DNA from: Temnopleurus reevesii
Taxonomy: Eukaryota; Echinodermata; Echinoidea; Temnopleuroida; Temnopleuridae
Direction of reading: 5' to 3'
Assembly: GCA_036244855.1 (NCBI GenBank)
Contig: BQKZ01002489.1
Location: 1 to 64,000, forward strand
DNA: 64,000 nt
Under the pieces are notes generated by a model. It was not told the origin of the DNA and searched no databases. It worked only from the letters and a program-made list of their open reading frames with translations. Positions 27,101 through 42,100 of the stretch are shown here, piece by piece; positions within the stretch are counted from its first letter, which is position 1, and every line of letters begins with the position of its first letter. The translations under genes were made by a program, and so were the position numbers.

Positions 27101-30100
27101 ACAGGCTTTGCATACCCATTCTCATGTTTCTTTTTGAAGTATAGAAATCTTGGTTGGTTGGTTTTCTTTCGTTTTTTTTTTTTTTTTTTNGTATATGACC
27201 TGGTAGTATGGTGACTCTATGTTTGAGCATGTTCTCGAGTGTTGTCTGCGGCTGATCTAGGTACTCTGGGAATTCCCCTACAATCCAAGCAGCAGCATAG
27301 AGCATAGAAAAGAGAGAGAACTCACCTGTATATGACCTGGTAGTATGGTGACTCTATGTTTGAGCATGTTCTCGAGTGTTGTCTGCGGCTGATCTAGGTA
27401 CTCTGGGAATTCCCCTACAATCCAAGCAGCAGCATAGAGCATAGAAAAGAGAGAGAACTCACCTGTATATGACCTGGTAGTATGGTGACTCTATGTTTGA
27501 GCATGTTCTCGAGTGTTGTCTGCGGCTGATCTAGGTACTCTGGGAATTCCCCTACAATCCAAGCAGCAGCATAGAGCACCTCACATATCCCGTTCCTTTG
27601 CGCTGCAGTGCCAATAAGCAGATGGGTGTTCTCTAGGAGAATGGCCTATAGTGTTGGAAGGTCAGAGACGCATAAAAATGTGATAATACATAACTATTGA
27701 TCACTCCTTATTCCGAATATTATATGGCTAGCAAATACAGCATCGTAATTCTTTTTAATTGTTTTTAGGTATACTAAGATGAAAAATTAACATGGCACAA
27801 ACAGAATTTGAACCTTACACAAAATGATAAGCATAAACATGTAAAATGACTTCTCTGTTGGAAAAGGCTGTATAAAATATATATTGCAATAATATATCAA
27901 TCTATAGCACTAAATGAATTCCCAAAACCAGGAACTTAAATCCAATATACCATTCCACATTCAGTGTTCACACTACTTATCACCAAGTTAGGGCACTTTT
28001 CTGAATATATCAGATAGATACAAATACAGAAATCAATAGATCAATAGCTCAAAGTGAGTCTTTGTTATAGTTCATGCAATGGTCCTTCATTTGCAAGTTA
28101 GTTTGCAAATGACTGCCAATCTATCTAATTAACCCTCAAAGAAGCAGAATTGTGCAAATGAATTATAAAGAGATAAGACCCTTACATATAAACAAACTTC
28201 AAATAAAATCATACCATCTGTCTTGCAGCGAAGGGTCTGATGGCTTTCACTCTGATTGCGACATCCAGCATCTGAGACGCGATCAGGTTACCATGTTTGG
28301 TGCCCTCTATCCTCGTCAACTCAACCAAGATGCTCACGTACCTGAAAAAAATAAGAGGGAAGTGTTTAGAACAAGCAGCCTCTACAACATTTTTGAAATG
28401 TCGTACCTTGGTATTCCATAACATAAAACGCTTTGAAACACACACAAAAATTAACATGAAGACAAACTTTTGTTCTTTCTGGAGCCAAATTCTAACTTTC
28501 TAATGATATTAAGTCATTTCTATGTATTTGGCATGTTTGTGTCAAGCTGAACACAATTCTACACAAGACAGGTGACACTTTCCTTTCCTATATCATTAAA
28601 ATAGCACCTGAAAAGGGTCATTAGTCAATTACAGCAACAAACATTCTTATAAAATGCAACCCAGATTATCAATCATCCTCAAATTACTTCTTTGTTGATC
28701 CTCATATACTTGACTTACATTTCATACAGGAATACTACCAAACATAGGACTATATCTGCCCCTGCTTCATTTCCTTGTTCGAATGATTTTTTTTGTGTTA
28801 TTTCTGGATTATAGGTGATATATCATTATGTCTTGATACGCTATCACAAATGAATGCTTACCACTCAAAGTTGATGATGTACTGGTAGTTATTCTGGCTA
28901 CAGATCTCAAGTATCTTGGCTAGAAGCTCATCCCTGTACACCGATCCCTCTGCCTTGTCAACGTGAATCATCAGCTTCTTGACAATCTCCATCAAATTCT
29001 TCTTCGACACCTGCACATCAAATTAGAAAGAGGTACACGAAACAGAATTACATTGACTCAGCATTTCGAGATAGCACCAACAATAGACGTAAATTTTTAT
29101 TAAAAAATAGAAATAAAATTTGAATCATTGCTTTCGCACTCTGAAATTTTGATTTTGAGTCATCAGCTTCTCAATCATGTTCTTCTTTCACACCCCACCA
29201 CTAAATTGGGTGGCATATTGCAAATAGGAAAAATTGGAAAATTCAGACTGCATACATCTTGAAAGCTTTGTGATTAAATTCTGCTGGGTATAATCATTAC
29301 TAACACTTCATAGTAGTATCAATAAATTGGATAGAAAATAAAAGCAACTCCCAGAGATTTTTGTAACCCTCGTCAAACTTGTGAAAACTCAAGATGTCTA
29401 ACAACAAAGTATGGAAAACAAGTCACTTGTGACTCTATCGATACTAGGGCTTACAGTATTTTTTCCTCTCTTCATTATGAATGGAATGAATCCTATTGCT
29501 TTGGATGTGTTTCCTCTAATAATTTCCCAAATTTCATAACAATAAAATCTCTTTTTTTTCTTAAGACAGAAATCATTATAATATTCTTACCATGCCATAT
29601 AGTAGATCAAGAGCCCTAAGTCTGATGGACTCATCTTTATCATCGAGACAGTCGAGGATAAGATCTTTGTGGCTCTGGACTGATTTGGGGTGGGTCTTCA
29701 ATATCTTGCTCATGGCCAATAGACCCAGGTATTTCACTATGAAAAAAAACCACAAATTATGTTGTCACAGTAAAACCGTGATAATAAGTTCTTTGAAATC
29801 ACATGAACTCTTATATCAAAACATGAGAATACAAAGTAAGAACCACAAAATTAACCTTTTATTGTTATATAAAGAATCTCGTTATATCACGGTAAAGAAA
29901 CAAAGTACGATATAGGATCATAAAAATCATCATTTCATCTCAGGAATATTGTTAATCGGACCTCAGTATGAGGTTCCACTGTATTCACATCATGTGGCCA
30001 AAGACATACACTTTTTTTAACAGTTCTTTTGTAGATCTTTAGTCTTATTCTTATATTCAAATCAATACAAGATGATAGTCGAGTTGAATGGATACTTTTT

Positions 30101-33100
30101 TTACATAAGTAATCATTGAATCATACAAACATTATTGAGATCTGAAAGAAAACCTTTATAATCAGGATCATTTCAGATTCATCAAGTGTCTGTCTCCAGG
30201 TCATTGAACGTTTGTTTTTCATTGCCATTTTAAACAAAAATGATTTATGGTCAAAGAACCTCATTCAAGTAATGTAAAACAGTAGCTATATACTCACAAT
30301 TCTGATCTGAATCTTCAATGAGGATCCTCAATTTCTGCACACATAACTAAAAGAAGAACACACACAGACAATACATACAACGGTGAATAGCACATTCATG
30401 ATCTTATTTCATATATACATGGAAATTCTCATGAGTTTGTCAGAAATAAAGAGAAGATAAAATACATGTAATTATGTAATTTCTTACTTTACAAAAAATG
30501 AACGGCAAAATATTCTTCAATGAAATTCAAAGTAAATGCAAAAATATCAACGGGTATGCTTAATCAAATTCAATGGGTATCAAAAAGTATGTTTAATTAA
30601 ATTCAACCTCTTGCATATAGCTTGATTAATATTATTGCTGATTATTTGAACTCAATTACATTGAAGGGCTTTGATATTATTGTGGGGGCCTTCATCAGCC
30701 TGTACAATCAAGTTAATTTGTCTATGGTTCAATAATTAATTTTCTACAGCAATAAAGAAAAAAGCTACATGTTCAAAAATTAATATATACATAATATTAT
30801 ACATACGACAAATATTGAACATACGATGTAGTGAAAACACTTTCAATAGAACTCCAAAATCACTAAAAACTAATATTTAGTTTAGTTACTGTAAACATTA
30901 TACATGATTAGTTTTGTGCAAATGTATCAAAGTTACTTGTACAAATGATGTGCATTTGCTTTATTTCAATTTTTTTGTTAAATGTGCTACATCACAAATA
31001 TTATTGGTGGGTTATGACCAAATAAAATATGGAGAAACATTTCAGTATTGACAAAGAATTTTGATGGTAGACAAATGATATATTACATGTAGTTGAGACA
31101 CTGTCTTTCATACTAATGACCCAATTACCACCAGACCATGAAACTCTAAACCTAACACAGTATGACATTGAATGGTTCGATGATTGTCCATATGGTGCTC
31201 TTCTCCAAGCTAGTTTGTCTCACTACAATCCCGATCACAAATAGTGGCGTGTCTACTTTTTTAACAGAATCAAGAATACACATGGGATAACCCGTAAAAT
31301 TACCGTACCATCCAGATTTATTACAAATTACTGTTTGGTCGTTTGTGTTCTTTAGCCCTTTGTAGATTGAATTCTTCTCCAGATTAAACTACAAGTATTA
31401 AACACTCAGTTCCAGAATAAATTGAGATAAAAAATTGTGTTTAAAAATAAAAAATCTTCTACTACAATTAGATGTAAATTGTAATTGTAAACTTTACAAT
31501 TTACATAATATCCAAGTAGAAGTTCTACACTATCATTCATTGTTGGATTACTCAATGGATGAATCATAAATGTTAACGACATTACATGAACTTCAAAATA
31601 TTACTGCTGACTTTACTTTAACAATTCTACTGTACCTGCTGACCTAAAATCAGAGTATGTGCCTTTTAATGTACCCTGGACCAGATGGTATCAAAATCTG
31701 AATGCACACTCTATCCTTCCTTGGAATTTTACTTGTTCCCAAAATTGCTCTATACCATTTGAGAGTGAGAGTGTGTACTTTCATCAACTGCAGGAACCAT
31801 TCATTTGCTGTCTTCAAGAAATATAATTGTTTCATTCAATAAGCAGCCTTCCTTCCTCTGCCCTGACATTCAACATGAAGATTAACCCTCTCCAACCTTG
31901 TAAATACAAACTGTTCATGCAAGTCCAATGCACATAAAATAGTGTTGGAAAAATATGTTATGTAAGGTTTCATCATAATGCTTCAAAGAATTTAATAGAA
32001 GAATAGATGAAAACAATCATGAAATTCACCAGAAGCATCCTGAAACAAACCTTCCCCATGCTTCATGAGAGACTATAATGAAAGGGACATTTGAAACAAT
32101 GAATGCATAGACGTTCTTTTCTTTCATGCATGCAATCCAATGCTTAACCCAACATAATGATACCTTCAAATTCTAGATTTATTGATCACAATCCTAAAGT
32201 ACCGTCACCTATTATTTGCAGCACTTTGTATTTTTCTTCAAACAGAGGCAGAACTTGCTATCAAACTGCCCGAACAACTGCCTGAGCTTAACAAAAATTA
32301 GCATTTTATTTAGAATTTGTATGTTATGGGGTTGAAAATTCATTAAATAGTTGTATTTACAGAAGTTATTGCCACTAACGAAGAGTTTAATCAAATATTT
32401 GAAAACTCCTTTAGAGTAATATATTACAGAGTAAAACTTGAATAAAACGCACATCATAAAATTTGCATCAACTCTAACAAGTGCAATGATCTTCAAGATA
32501 ATATATGGCTTATAATACATGGAGTTTACTATTAAAGTGGATTAAGTTTTCAAAAAGCTAGGTGCAAGTATTATTATTGTTGGCTATTGATTACACTAAG
32601 ATGTTAGTTGCACATCAACTGTATTACTAGTTGTTATGATCATAGACACATAGACATAGAAATGATATGGTTTCAACTACAGAATAAGAAGCTCTTGATT
32701 AACATGCTCTATAATGTGTGCTATTGATGATTAACAAAATAATTAGCACAGTAGTATGAAAGCATAACTTTCATTTGGATTATGAAGTACAAATGTTTTC
32801 TACATGCCCCTTGGTGATAGAAAAATTAAAGAGATAGTGAGAAAGAGATTACTGTGCTAAAATAAATAATAATGTTGAAATAATTCTTGCCTTATCCCAA
32901 CAATAATTATTTCAATTGTTTATAAACCCAACACAAAAATCATTAAATAAATAATAATGTGTCATTAATCCTAATGATCTTATTCAATAAAATTTGAACA
33001 ACCGAATTTTTGTTTCGGCTTTTCCAATAAAAAAATGCAGTTTCTGAACACTTTTAATTTTCCGGTTTCAAAATGCTTTTATACTAGCATAGTTTGGGTA

Positions 33101-36100
33101 TTCACCGTATTGAATTCTTTTCTAACACTCCCAAAGAGTATGATCGTCTAGGCACAAAAATAACCCATAATAGTGCAGAATAGTAAATCTCTTTCTCTCT
33201 ATCTAAAAAAAACACTGGTTATCAAGCAGGAGAGTGTTGCAAGAATCAATCAGAATTTTATTTTTACAGCTCTCCTATTGAAACATGCATTGTGCATAAT
33301 TGGTTAAACACAATTTCATTTTAGTAAAACACATTACTCAAATAGAAGAGTTATATCCGTCTTTTTATAGCATTCTGACTACTTTATATAACAGATCAAG
33401 TCAATGATAAGTCTTCAAAGAAAAATAATTGAATCCAACACCTGCATACATTAATTCTGTAAAGCTATGAATGAGTTTTATTTTTAAACAATGCATTTTC
33501 ATTATCAATTCCTAATCAGGCTTGAATTAGTGCATTTTTAGCGCACTAGGTTTTTAGAGAACATCGCAATGGAATTGAGCTGATATGGGTGGTGTTTAGC
33601 CAATCCATTCTCGAAGCTCAGAGAGACCTGGGCCCGTAACATAAAGGTTTGCGATTAATTGCTAATCTGATGGCGATTGATATCAATCTCAAGTCTATGG
33701 CAAATCATGTACTAAACTTTGCAATTGATCGCAAAATCAAATAGCGATTAATCGCAAACCGTTATGTTACGGGGCCTATGAGTGACGATTTCAGGGCCTC
33801 CTTGACTGGAGAACTTTGTCATGGTACCTGTAGTTCCAGTCATTCTTATACTCATTCTTAACTTTCATCAGAATGAATTGTTGAACACAACCTAGCAGTG
33901 GGCGACCAGTAGAAAATACATGTTTCAATGGGCAGCTCTTATTCCTATGAAATCAAAGGAATTGGACAAAGTAAACAACTCCCAGTTGAAACCTTTATGA
34001 TGGCTCTAGCATACAAAAGAAATGAGTTTTTTCCTCTCATTCAACAAAACATGTTTGATATCTGTTCTACATTTCTTTCCAGAACAACTGGGAAAGAAAT
34101 TTTCTGTTGCACACTTGAGCCATCTTAAGTCATTGAATGGGTAGGTGTTTGTTTCGTCCAATTTCTTTGTCCTTACATTTCATAGTGCGTTATTTTTATG
34201 GTTGATTTCATGCAACAAACCCCGAGCAATGTTGAAAAGATGCTTGTTCCACGTAAAACAAAGAATTAATCATAGCACCCCATTCTCAACAAAAAGAGAT
34301 CAAACAATTTACCTGAATTGAGGCAGAATGGTCGGGCATTCCTGAAGACAACGAAATCAAAACTGCAGGTTAGCGGTAGAAAGTTTCAAAAAATGAAAGT
34401 AGAGAATGAAAATGAGGAAATAGAAAAGTGGAGGAAAGGGGAAAAGAGTGAGGACGAAGGAGAGAGAGAGAAAAGATGGAAGAACAAAAAGGAAGATCTT
34501 CAATCACCTCCTAATGTCCTTGTGTAAAAAACAACATCAACAAAATCCTGTGTGAAAGAAGGGTTTGGATTACATGAAAGATGCAAAATGAAAGAAATTA
34601 ATTCAAACACAAAGCAATCTGAATTAACAGTTACAGTATTTGCCACAGTGAAAATTGCTACAGTACTAATTACTCATGAGAGGTATGGTTAGGGATAAGG
34701 TGGCAATACATGTGAAGGTCTGGAGGTTTGAGAATTGGCTTATTATACTAGATCATTAATTGAGGCAATTGTCGCTAGAGCAAACTTCACAGAACCAAAT
34801 AAACAATACATTTCTAAACCGTAAGGTTGCTTCATGAAGCTGGCTGCAGGGACAATCTATAGTCAGTGCAGAATACCAGTAATTCAATGAGATCCTTGAT
34901 TTTAATTGGATGAAAAGCATAAAATCCAAATTTTAGGACGTTAAATGTCAGAGAATGGCGGCTTGTCTCAGTGACAAGCTTCACAAAAAAACTTCAACAT
35001 ATTTTCACACCTGAAAAATGTTACTTAGTTTGGAAGAGAAATTTGTCAAAAGAAGAAGAAAAAAAAAATTAACATGATTGAATAATTAATGGAGTTATGA
35101 AACTAACATTTTTGAAGTCATCTGCATAGTGTCTGCAATCCTAGGGTGATGACCATGAAACAATGAATTGGGATTGAAATGTGCCAATCAACTACTTGCA
35201 ATTGATCTAAACTTTCTAGCAACACCCAAAATATTGTACTGACAGGGGGCCTTATCCACAAATAGACAATCACTATATCACTTCTTCTTTCAACTTGAAT
35301 GCAACAATCAATTCAGACCTTAAACGAGGTTTTAAAACAAAAATCCCATGTTCTTTCAACTAGAATGCAAAAATTAATGCTGACTTAGACATACACTTAC
35401 CAGATATGACTGTGTTGATGCACTCATACAGCAGGGACATGGCTGATGTGCTGTGGTGAAAAATGCAGAATAAAATCATTACAGATACCGTATGAGCCAA
35501 TATTTTAACGTACAGACATTTTTTGCGATTTCTGACCAGTTTGACACATTGGTGTGTTGTTATTTTCACATTTTTGACAGTGTTTGTACACAAATGAATG
35601 TGCATCATATAGAGTGGACGTGTCATAATCGCGAAATTAGCGAAAATAAAACCAACACAAAAATTTCAGCTTGTACAGTATCGTATCGCATTATAGTTGT
35701 GCAATTCACAAATTTAACTTTCAAATCAAGCTGTCCGTTTTATCATATTAAAATGGATGAAATGCTAATTAAGAATTCCCAAAGAAAAGAAAGGTATTCA
35801 TGAATACAGGATATCCATGAAAATTGAATTTGGCCTACTTAGGAGACACATTTAATATTTTAGCATGCAAATCTTTGGAAAATAGTTGAACCTATTAGGA
35901 GCAATTTGTAAAATTTGCAAATAACTTACAAATCACAATCAACCTCATTATTATTCCAACCACAGGCTCTAATTTATAGTTTGATGACCTCCTTTTCTCC
36001 CACCCTTGTAAATTACATTCCTTCTTGTTTACTAATTACAGATTGTGGCTCAGAAATCTACATCCAAACTATTTCTAGTACATTTCCCATCTCCTGTAAT

Positions 36101-39100
36101 TTACAAGCCCTGTCATTGTTTCACAACATGTTTGTGTATGATTTCACCCATGTCTATGTTAATATCATTGAACTATTTCCTGTGAAATGTACAACCTGTC
36201 AATCAGATGTACAGTGTACTTTACATTCTGGAAGGTTCAATGATCTGCACAATGCAGAGTGATCCTTGCTCCTTATCAAATAAATGCTCAACCCCTATCT
36301 GAAGCATATTATTCCCATTATTTATCCCATAATTTATCACAATGCTTCTAATGACTTTAGCTTTGATAAGAATGAAATAATTTGTTACTTTTTCTCCAAA
36401 TAAATTTATTTTAGAGTGAATAAAAAATGATACTTTGGTTAGAATTAAGTTCAAAATGATTTTTTCTTAAATCTATAGATGATCAATGGTCTCATTTATT
36501 AAGTACACAGACAAAACTAATTTTCATTCACACTTGGGTGAACACTGGTTGCTTTATGAAAATATAATCTTCTTTTTTTTCTAACCAAAAGATATAACCT
36601 AATTTTTAAGTATATATTATCACTATTTCAAGAAGTTTGCAGCTCTACCAGACTCTAATATAAAACATGAACAATTATTACCTGTGTATAAGGTTAGTGA
36701 GTGGCTCTAATAACTTCTTCCCCAGTCTAGGTTCTAGTGGCGTCAGGGCTCCAAACTATGAAGAAAGACAAAATTAAAAGAGATATTGATTTTTAAAAAA
36801 TATAGCCAAATATAACACAAGCAAAAGGATTTACATTGCTGATGTAAACATTCAAACATCTCAAAGTGTTTACAGAAATGGTTATTCTAATGGATTTAAT
36901 ATTGATTCTCATTTATTTTGCATCTAGCTCATCAAATCAAGCCATCCATTCATCATTTCATCCGCAAATTATCAATTTCATCAATTTATCAACAAGATGG
37001 TTGTTAATCAATGACTGATTCAGGATCTTTTATAGACCCTATTTCTTTCAAATGTGGAAAAAGCTATGCTAAAAAAATGAAGCGCCACTGCTGAATTTAC
37101 AAGACAGCAATAGTTTACTGATGTAAAAAAGTACAAATTAGATTTTGAAAACTTTTTGCTGTTCATCCATGAACTAAAATATCCAACCTGTTCTCCGTTT
37201 CTGCTTACCAGTTTAATGATTTTGATGAGCATCCAGTTGTTGGTAGATGAAGTCATAAGCTTGAAGAAGAGTGGTGCCAGAGAAAGATAGTTTCTTGGGT
37301 TCTTCCTGGCCAGTTCACAGATGACATTCACGGCAGCTGACTGGACACCTACAATCATAACAAGAATTTCTCATCAATATTTTAACCCAATATACACCAA
37401 TAAGATGCATCTAAATTCAAGATGCAGGAAGCATACAAAATCTAAGTGCCATAGACAACTGGGTTTTATCTATAACAAAATAGCAGTCAATTTGACATCT
37501 ATAACAACAACATCATTATTTTCTAACATATTTCATTTAATTACCATCATAAAAGGTTCTACATGTTCTTTCTCAATTAATTGCACAGCTCAACAAATTG
37601 TACACCTGATTGACAGAAGAACCTCAGTCGATTTAATAGAAATTGAAGAAAAAAAATACCTTCGAATCATGATGAGCTTTTCAATTCTAATCTTTTAATT
37701 TTTCAGGTTGCTTGTATTTAAATACATAATGCATCTACAAAATGGATGTGATATGAATATTGAGTTACCAAGGTTATGCTCAACAGACTTATGGAAGTTT
37801 TTCTCGGACTNNNNNNNNNNNNNNNNNNNNNNNNNNNNNNNNNNNNNNNNNNNNNCCCCCCCCCCCCCCCCCTCCCAAGGGCTTGGACCGTTCTTTCAAT
37901 CAGGTTTTAAATTGCAGACTTGTCAAGTAGTACATGTACCAAGTTGTATCACTGTTGCTGAAAACAGCACCATAATAAAATATGTTTTCTGAGGAGAATG
38001 CATTATTGGAACAAAATTCTGATCAATTGGAAATTTATCATGTGTTACTAATCGTTTAATTGGTCTTTCCTATATAAAAAGGGTCAGTTGGCCCCTTTCT
38101 TTTTCATTTTTTTTTTCTCAATCTTATGCCTACCTGGGTCAGGGTCTTCTAATTTCTCCTTCAGTCTTGGGAAGGCTGGTCTCAGAGCATCAGGGAACTA
38201 AAGTGGCCAAATGAAAATGAATACAATGTTAAAATCATGAATAATTAATGTGCGAAATACCAAGGGTGAGTAGCCAAAATCTTTTTGAGATTACCATCCA
38301 TTCCTATAGGACAATGATGTAACAGAGGGTACCAATTGGGTTGCCAACAAAATTGCATGCCAATTTTCTGTTAAATGCGAGCATGAGAAAGGGCTACATA
38401 ATAGTGAGACTTGGTCCATCTGCAATATACCTAGCAAGTATCAACCTGGAATCAACTACGTGAGAAACTTGTGCTTAGCAAAATCACAGCTCAATCATGA
38501 TACTAGACTATTTATATCCACAATTAACATTTGGATCATGCTACTTTCCACATATCAAAATTTTGCCTCTTCTATTCAATCACTGAGTAAAACAAAAATT
38601 AACAGCTTGCTGATAATTCTGAGGGAAAAAACTCATGTGAATTATACACCATATGCAAAAGGTTTTCATGACAAGAACATGCATTCACACATTCAAACAC
38701 GTCAAATTCTGGAAACTACATAGAGTCTTCAATATCCAGCCAAATCCCTATTCCAGATTAGCATTGGTTTTTATGTGTCCGAATAAAAAAGGTTGTAGTT
38801 TACCTTGAGGAAAATCTTGTACATAAGGAGCACAGCCTTCTTCCTGATGTAAGGTCTGGTGGATGCCATCTTCATTCAAAAGGAAAAAAATAACAAAACA
38901 TCTCAACAATAGCGAACAGTCAAACATTATTCATATCAAACTAAAATATACAGTATAGATCATTAAACAGAAATTAGGCATGTCAGTGTCTTATTTTAAT
39001 GTTTTGGTATGGTCGTCACAGTGAAATTTTGAAAAATCAAACCATTATGCCAATTTCAATTTATTGGATAAACTGCAAATACATGTACATGTATTTTACT

Positions 39101-42100
39101 TATCTCCTACATATACAGTACTCATCATTATTATTATTGTAAATGTCATCGTAATCGTTAGGATGTGTAGCTATTGTGTATCTTTGGCTTGACTATTAGT
39201 ATTGAGTATAAAATTCATGAATACACTAAATCTAAATATTACAGACTCAAATATAAAATAAGTTTCAATAATTACTAAGCATGTTCATCCTGCTCTAAAT
39301 CGTTATTATCAATATAATAGTTATTATACTAGTTACTTTTCCTGTGTATAAACAATAAAATCTTTTCTAAATTGCTTAAATGCTACTAGTATTTGGCGAG
39401 CTGTTGCTAAAAATGAATAAAGACTGGAGTATAGTAAACAAAACATGAAGACAGATAATATCTAAAATCACTGCTTGGAACAAACATCTAACAAACCAAT
39501 ACCAAAACTGTAGATAATATATAGATTTCAACAAAAGAGAGAGTGGGGATCAGCAGTTACTCATGTTTGGGACAATATGGTATAGAGGTCAATAAGGGTC
39601 AATTTGGGGTCAATTGGAGGTCAGAAGGGGTCAAATCAACTCACCAGGCTCATGAGATCATTGGCCAGATCTCTGGCAATGTCAGGGGAGGTGAAACATG
39701 CAAGCCCTGTCATGGCGACGCCTGCTTCATACTGGCTGACACTGTTAATGTCCTACAGGGGGCACAGATGAGGAGAGGAGGGGTGGTAGAGAAGGGGTTG
39801 GGATTCAAAGAGGGATACAAGTGCAGATTTGGTGGTTGTGAATAAGTTGATGGGGATTGATTCCGTGTTATGAACGGAGACAGGATTGAATGGAGAAGAT
39901 TATGACACTTTTTTTTATTAAAGTAATGAATTAAAGAGGTCATGGAGGAGTAAGGGGTGAAAAGGGGTGGATTTGAAAAGTTCAATACAAGAATAAGAAG
40001 GATCTAACATAAAAAAGAGCATGACAGGATGACAAGAGATGATAAGGATGCCAAATTTTGATGACAGTATTGTATTCAATTTATAGTTGGGAGGGAAAAC
40101 TAAGATGGTGGGAAAATTTGTGGATGCCAGATTCAAAATAACAAGGGTAACAGACACAAGAATGATATGATTTAACAAAATAGAGATAGGACAAAATTTC
40201 CATCAAACATTTAATCATGGAAAAGGACAAAAGGGAATGAGAAAAGCATAGGAGTGCAGAGGGGAATCAAGAGTTACAAAGTTAGGGAGTGAAGTTTGGT
40301 GGGGGAAGTGAGGGCCAAAATGAGAAAGAGATATGGGAAGAGAAAGACAAACAAAACACAATGTCAACAATGTTCACCAAATAAATCAGTATAGTAATTT
40401 TTTCAATAGTTCTGTAGCTCTGAACCGTATTAGGGTGTTTCTAGACATGAAAATCTGACTGGTCAGGAGTATACAAATGCTCGTAAGACTATGCGAAATT
40501 GACACTTCATGATCACAAACTATTCAGGCCAAAAATATTTGGAGAGGAGGATAAAAACTATTAGAGATGATGGATACAGAAACAAACTCTCAAAGTTGAA
40601 GTTATTAAATCGTGCATAAACAACAAAAAGCTGTGTGTTAATGCAAATTGATTACTTAAAATAAATTTTGATCAAGAGATCACGCCACAATCTTTTCAAA
40701 TTCAGATCAGTCCAATTATCCGAGATCGACTGACGATAATCAAGATTTCAATCTAGTTTATTAGCCTGATCAGCCCTGAATATCAGATTAAGAGCTACAG
40801 CACGATATAAGGAAATTTCAAAAGGCTTATATATTTTAACCATTTGAGAGATCTTTTTTTGATAACTCAAGTGGCTTAAACCCATATGACAGGAGAGCAC
40901 CTAATGAAACTGTGTGTATCATTTTCAATTTGCTTTTTAAAATTATGGGAAAAACACAGATTTTGACATGATAGCTTCATGAAATGCTGTCCCAATCAAT
41001 GGGTAGAGGAAGGATAAAAGTGGTTACAAACAGTTTACCACTACTTGAACTTTCAATAACATCCCACAAAGGCACTATTGGAAAACTGGTTCAACACATC
41101 CGATATATACGGTAGTAACGTCCTGCTAGATTGCAAATTGTACAAGGCCTGCTGTGTGCAGTTCATGGTTAAAAAAAAGTAAAACTTCAAAAAACAAAGA
41201 AATAAATCCAATTTCATCTGAATCAAATAGAAAACTTTCTCTTAAATTTAATAATTACAATTTTTGTAGAAATAGTAGCAAGCCTTGCATCATTACAATC
41301 GTGTGCAATGTTACAACTGGCATGGTTAAGACATTCTGCAGGCACAGACTCTCAGATTTGGTTTTCTTCAAGAGTCTGCAGTTAAAGTCTCATTTCACAA
41401 TGTCATAAATCCCTTCCCATGTGAGCTCAAATACAAAAGTAATCTAGTACGTATAAGACTGCAGACCCTCTATTATATACTGCACAAATTGCGACACCAA
41501 AAACCAAAGGTCTGTGCCTCCAGACTACATGAAGGGTGGAGACTCCATGAACAAAAATACATATTAATTGACAATTACGGATCCACGAGGGGAGGGGCTT
41601 GCCCGAGGGGCGGAGCTTGCCCCCATGGCACAGCGCACACTTACCAGTGCCATGATGTCATTGGCGAGGTCATGGGCAAGGTCAGGAGTCAAGATACACG
41701 CCAAACCTGTGATGGCAGTGCCTGTCTCATACTGGTTGTGGCTATTCAGATCCTGAATGTCCATTTTTCATAATTTCATCAAATAAAATTTAAGTAGCTT
41801 TACAGGGAAAGGGGACCCACAGATTGAATGCCAGAGATTAATGCCAATGAACTGATGGCAATTTTCGTCTCATTACTGGTTGTGGCTTTTCAGATCATAA
41901 GGATGCATTTTCCTTTTTAACCAATTTTAGTCAATAATTTCTTCTCTTTTAGAGAGAAAGGGGACCCAGAGATTAAAAACATTCCATTTCTTATATAATT
42001 TCATGAAGTAAAGTCCTTTCCACAAGTTTCCCAATTCCAATTTATCAAAAAAATTATATCTCAAAATCGATTTGGAAGTCTTGCCATAGAGTAAAGGGTA

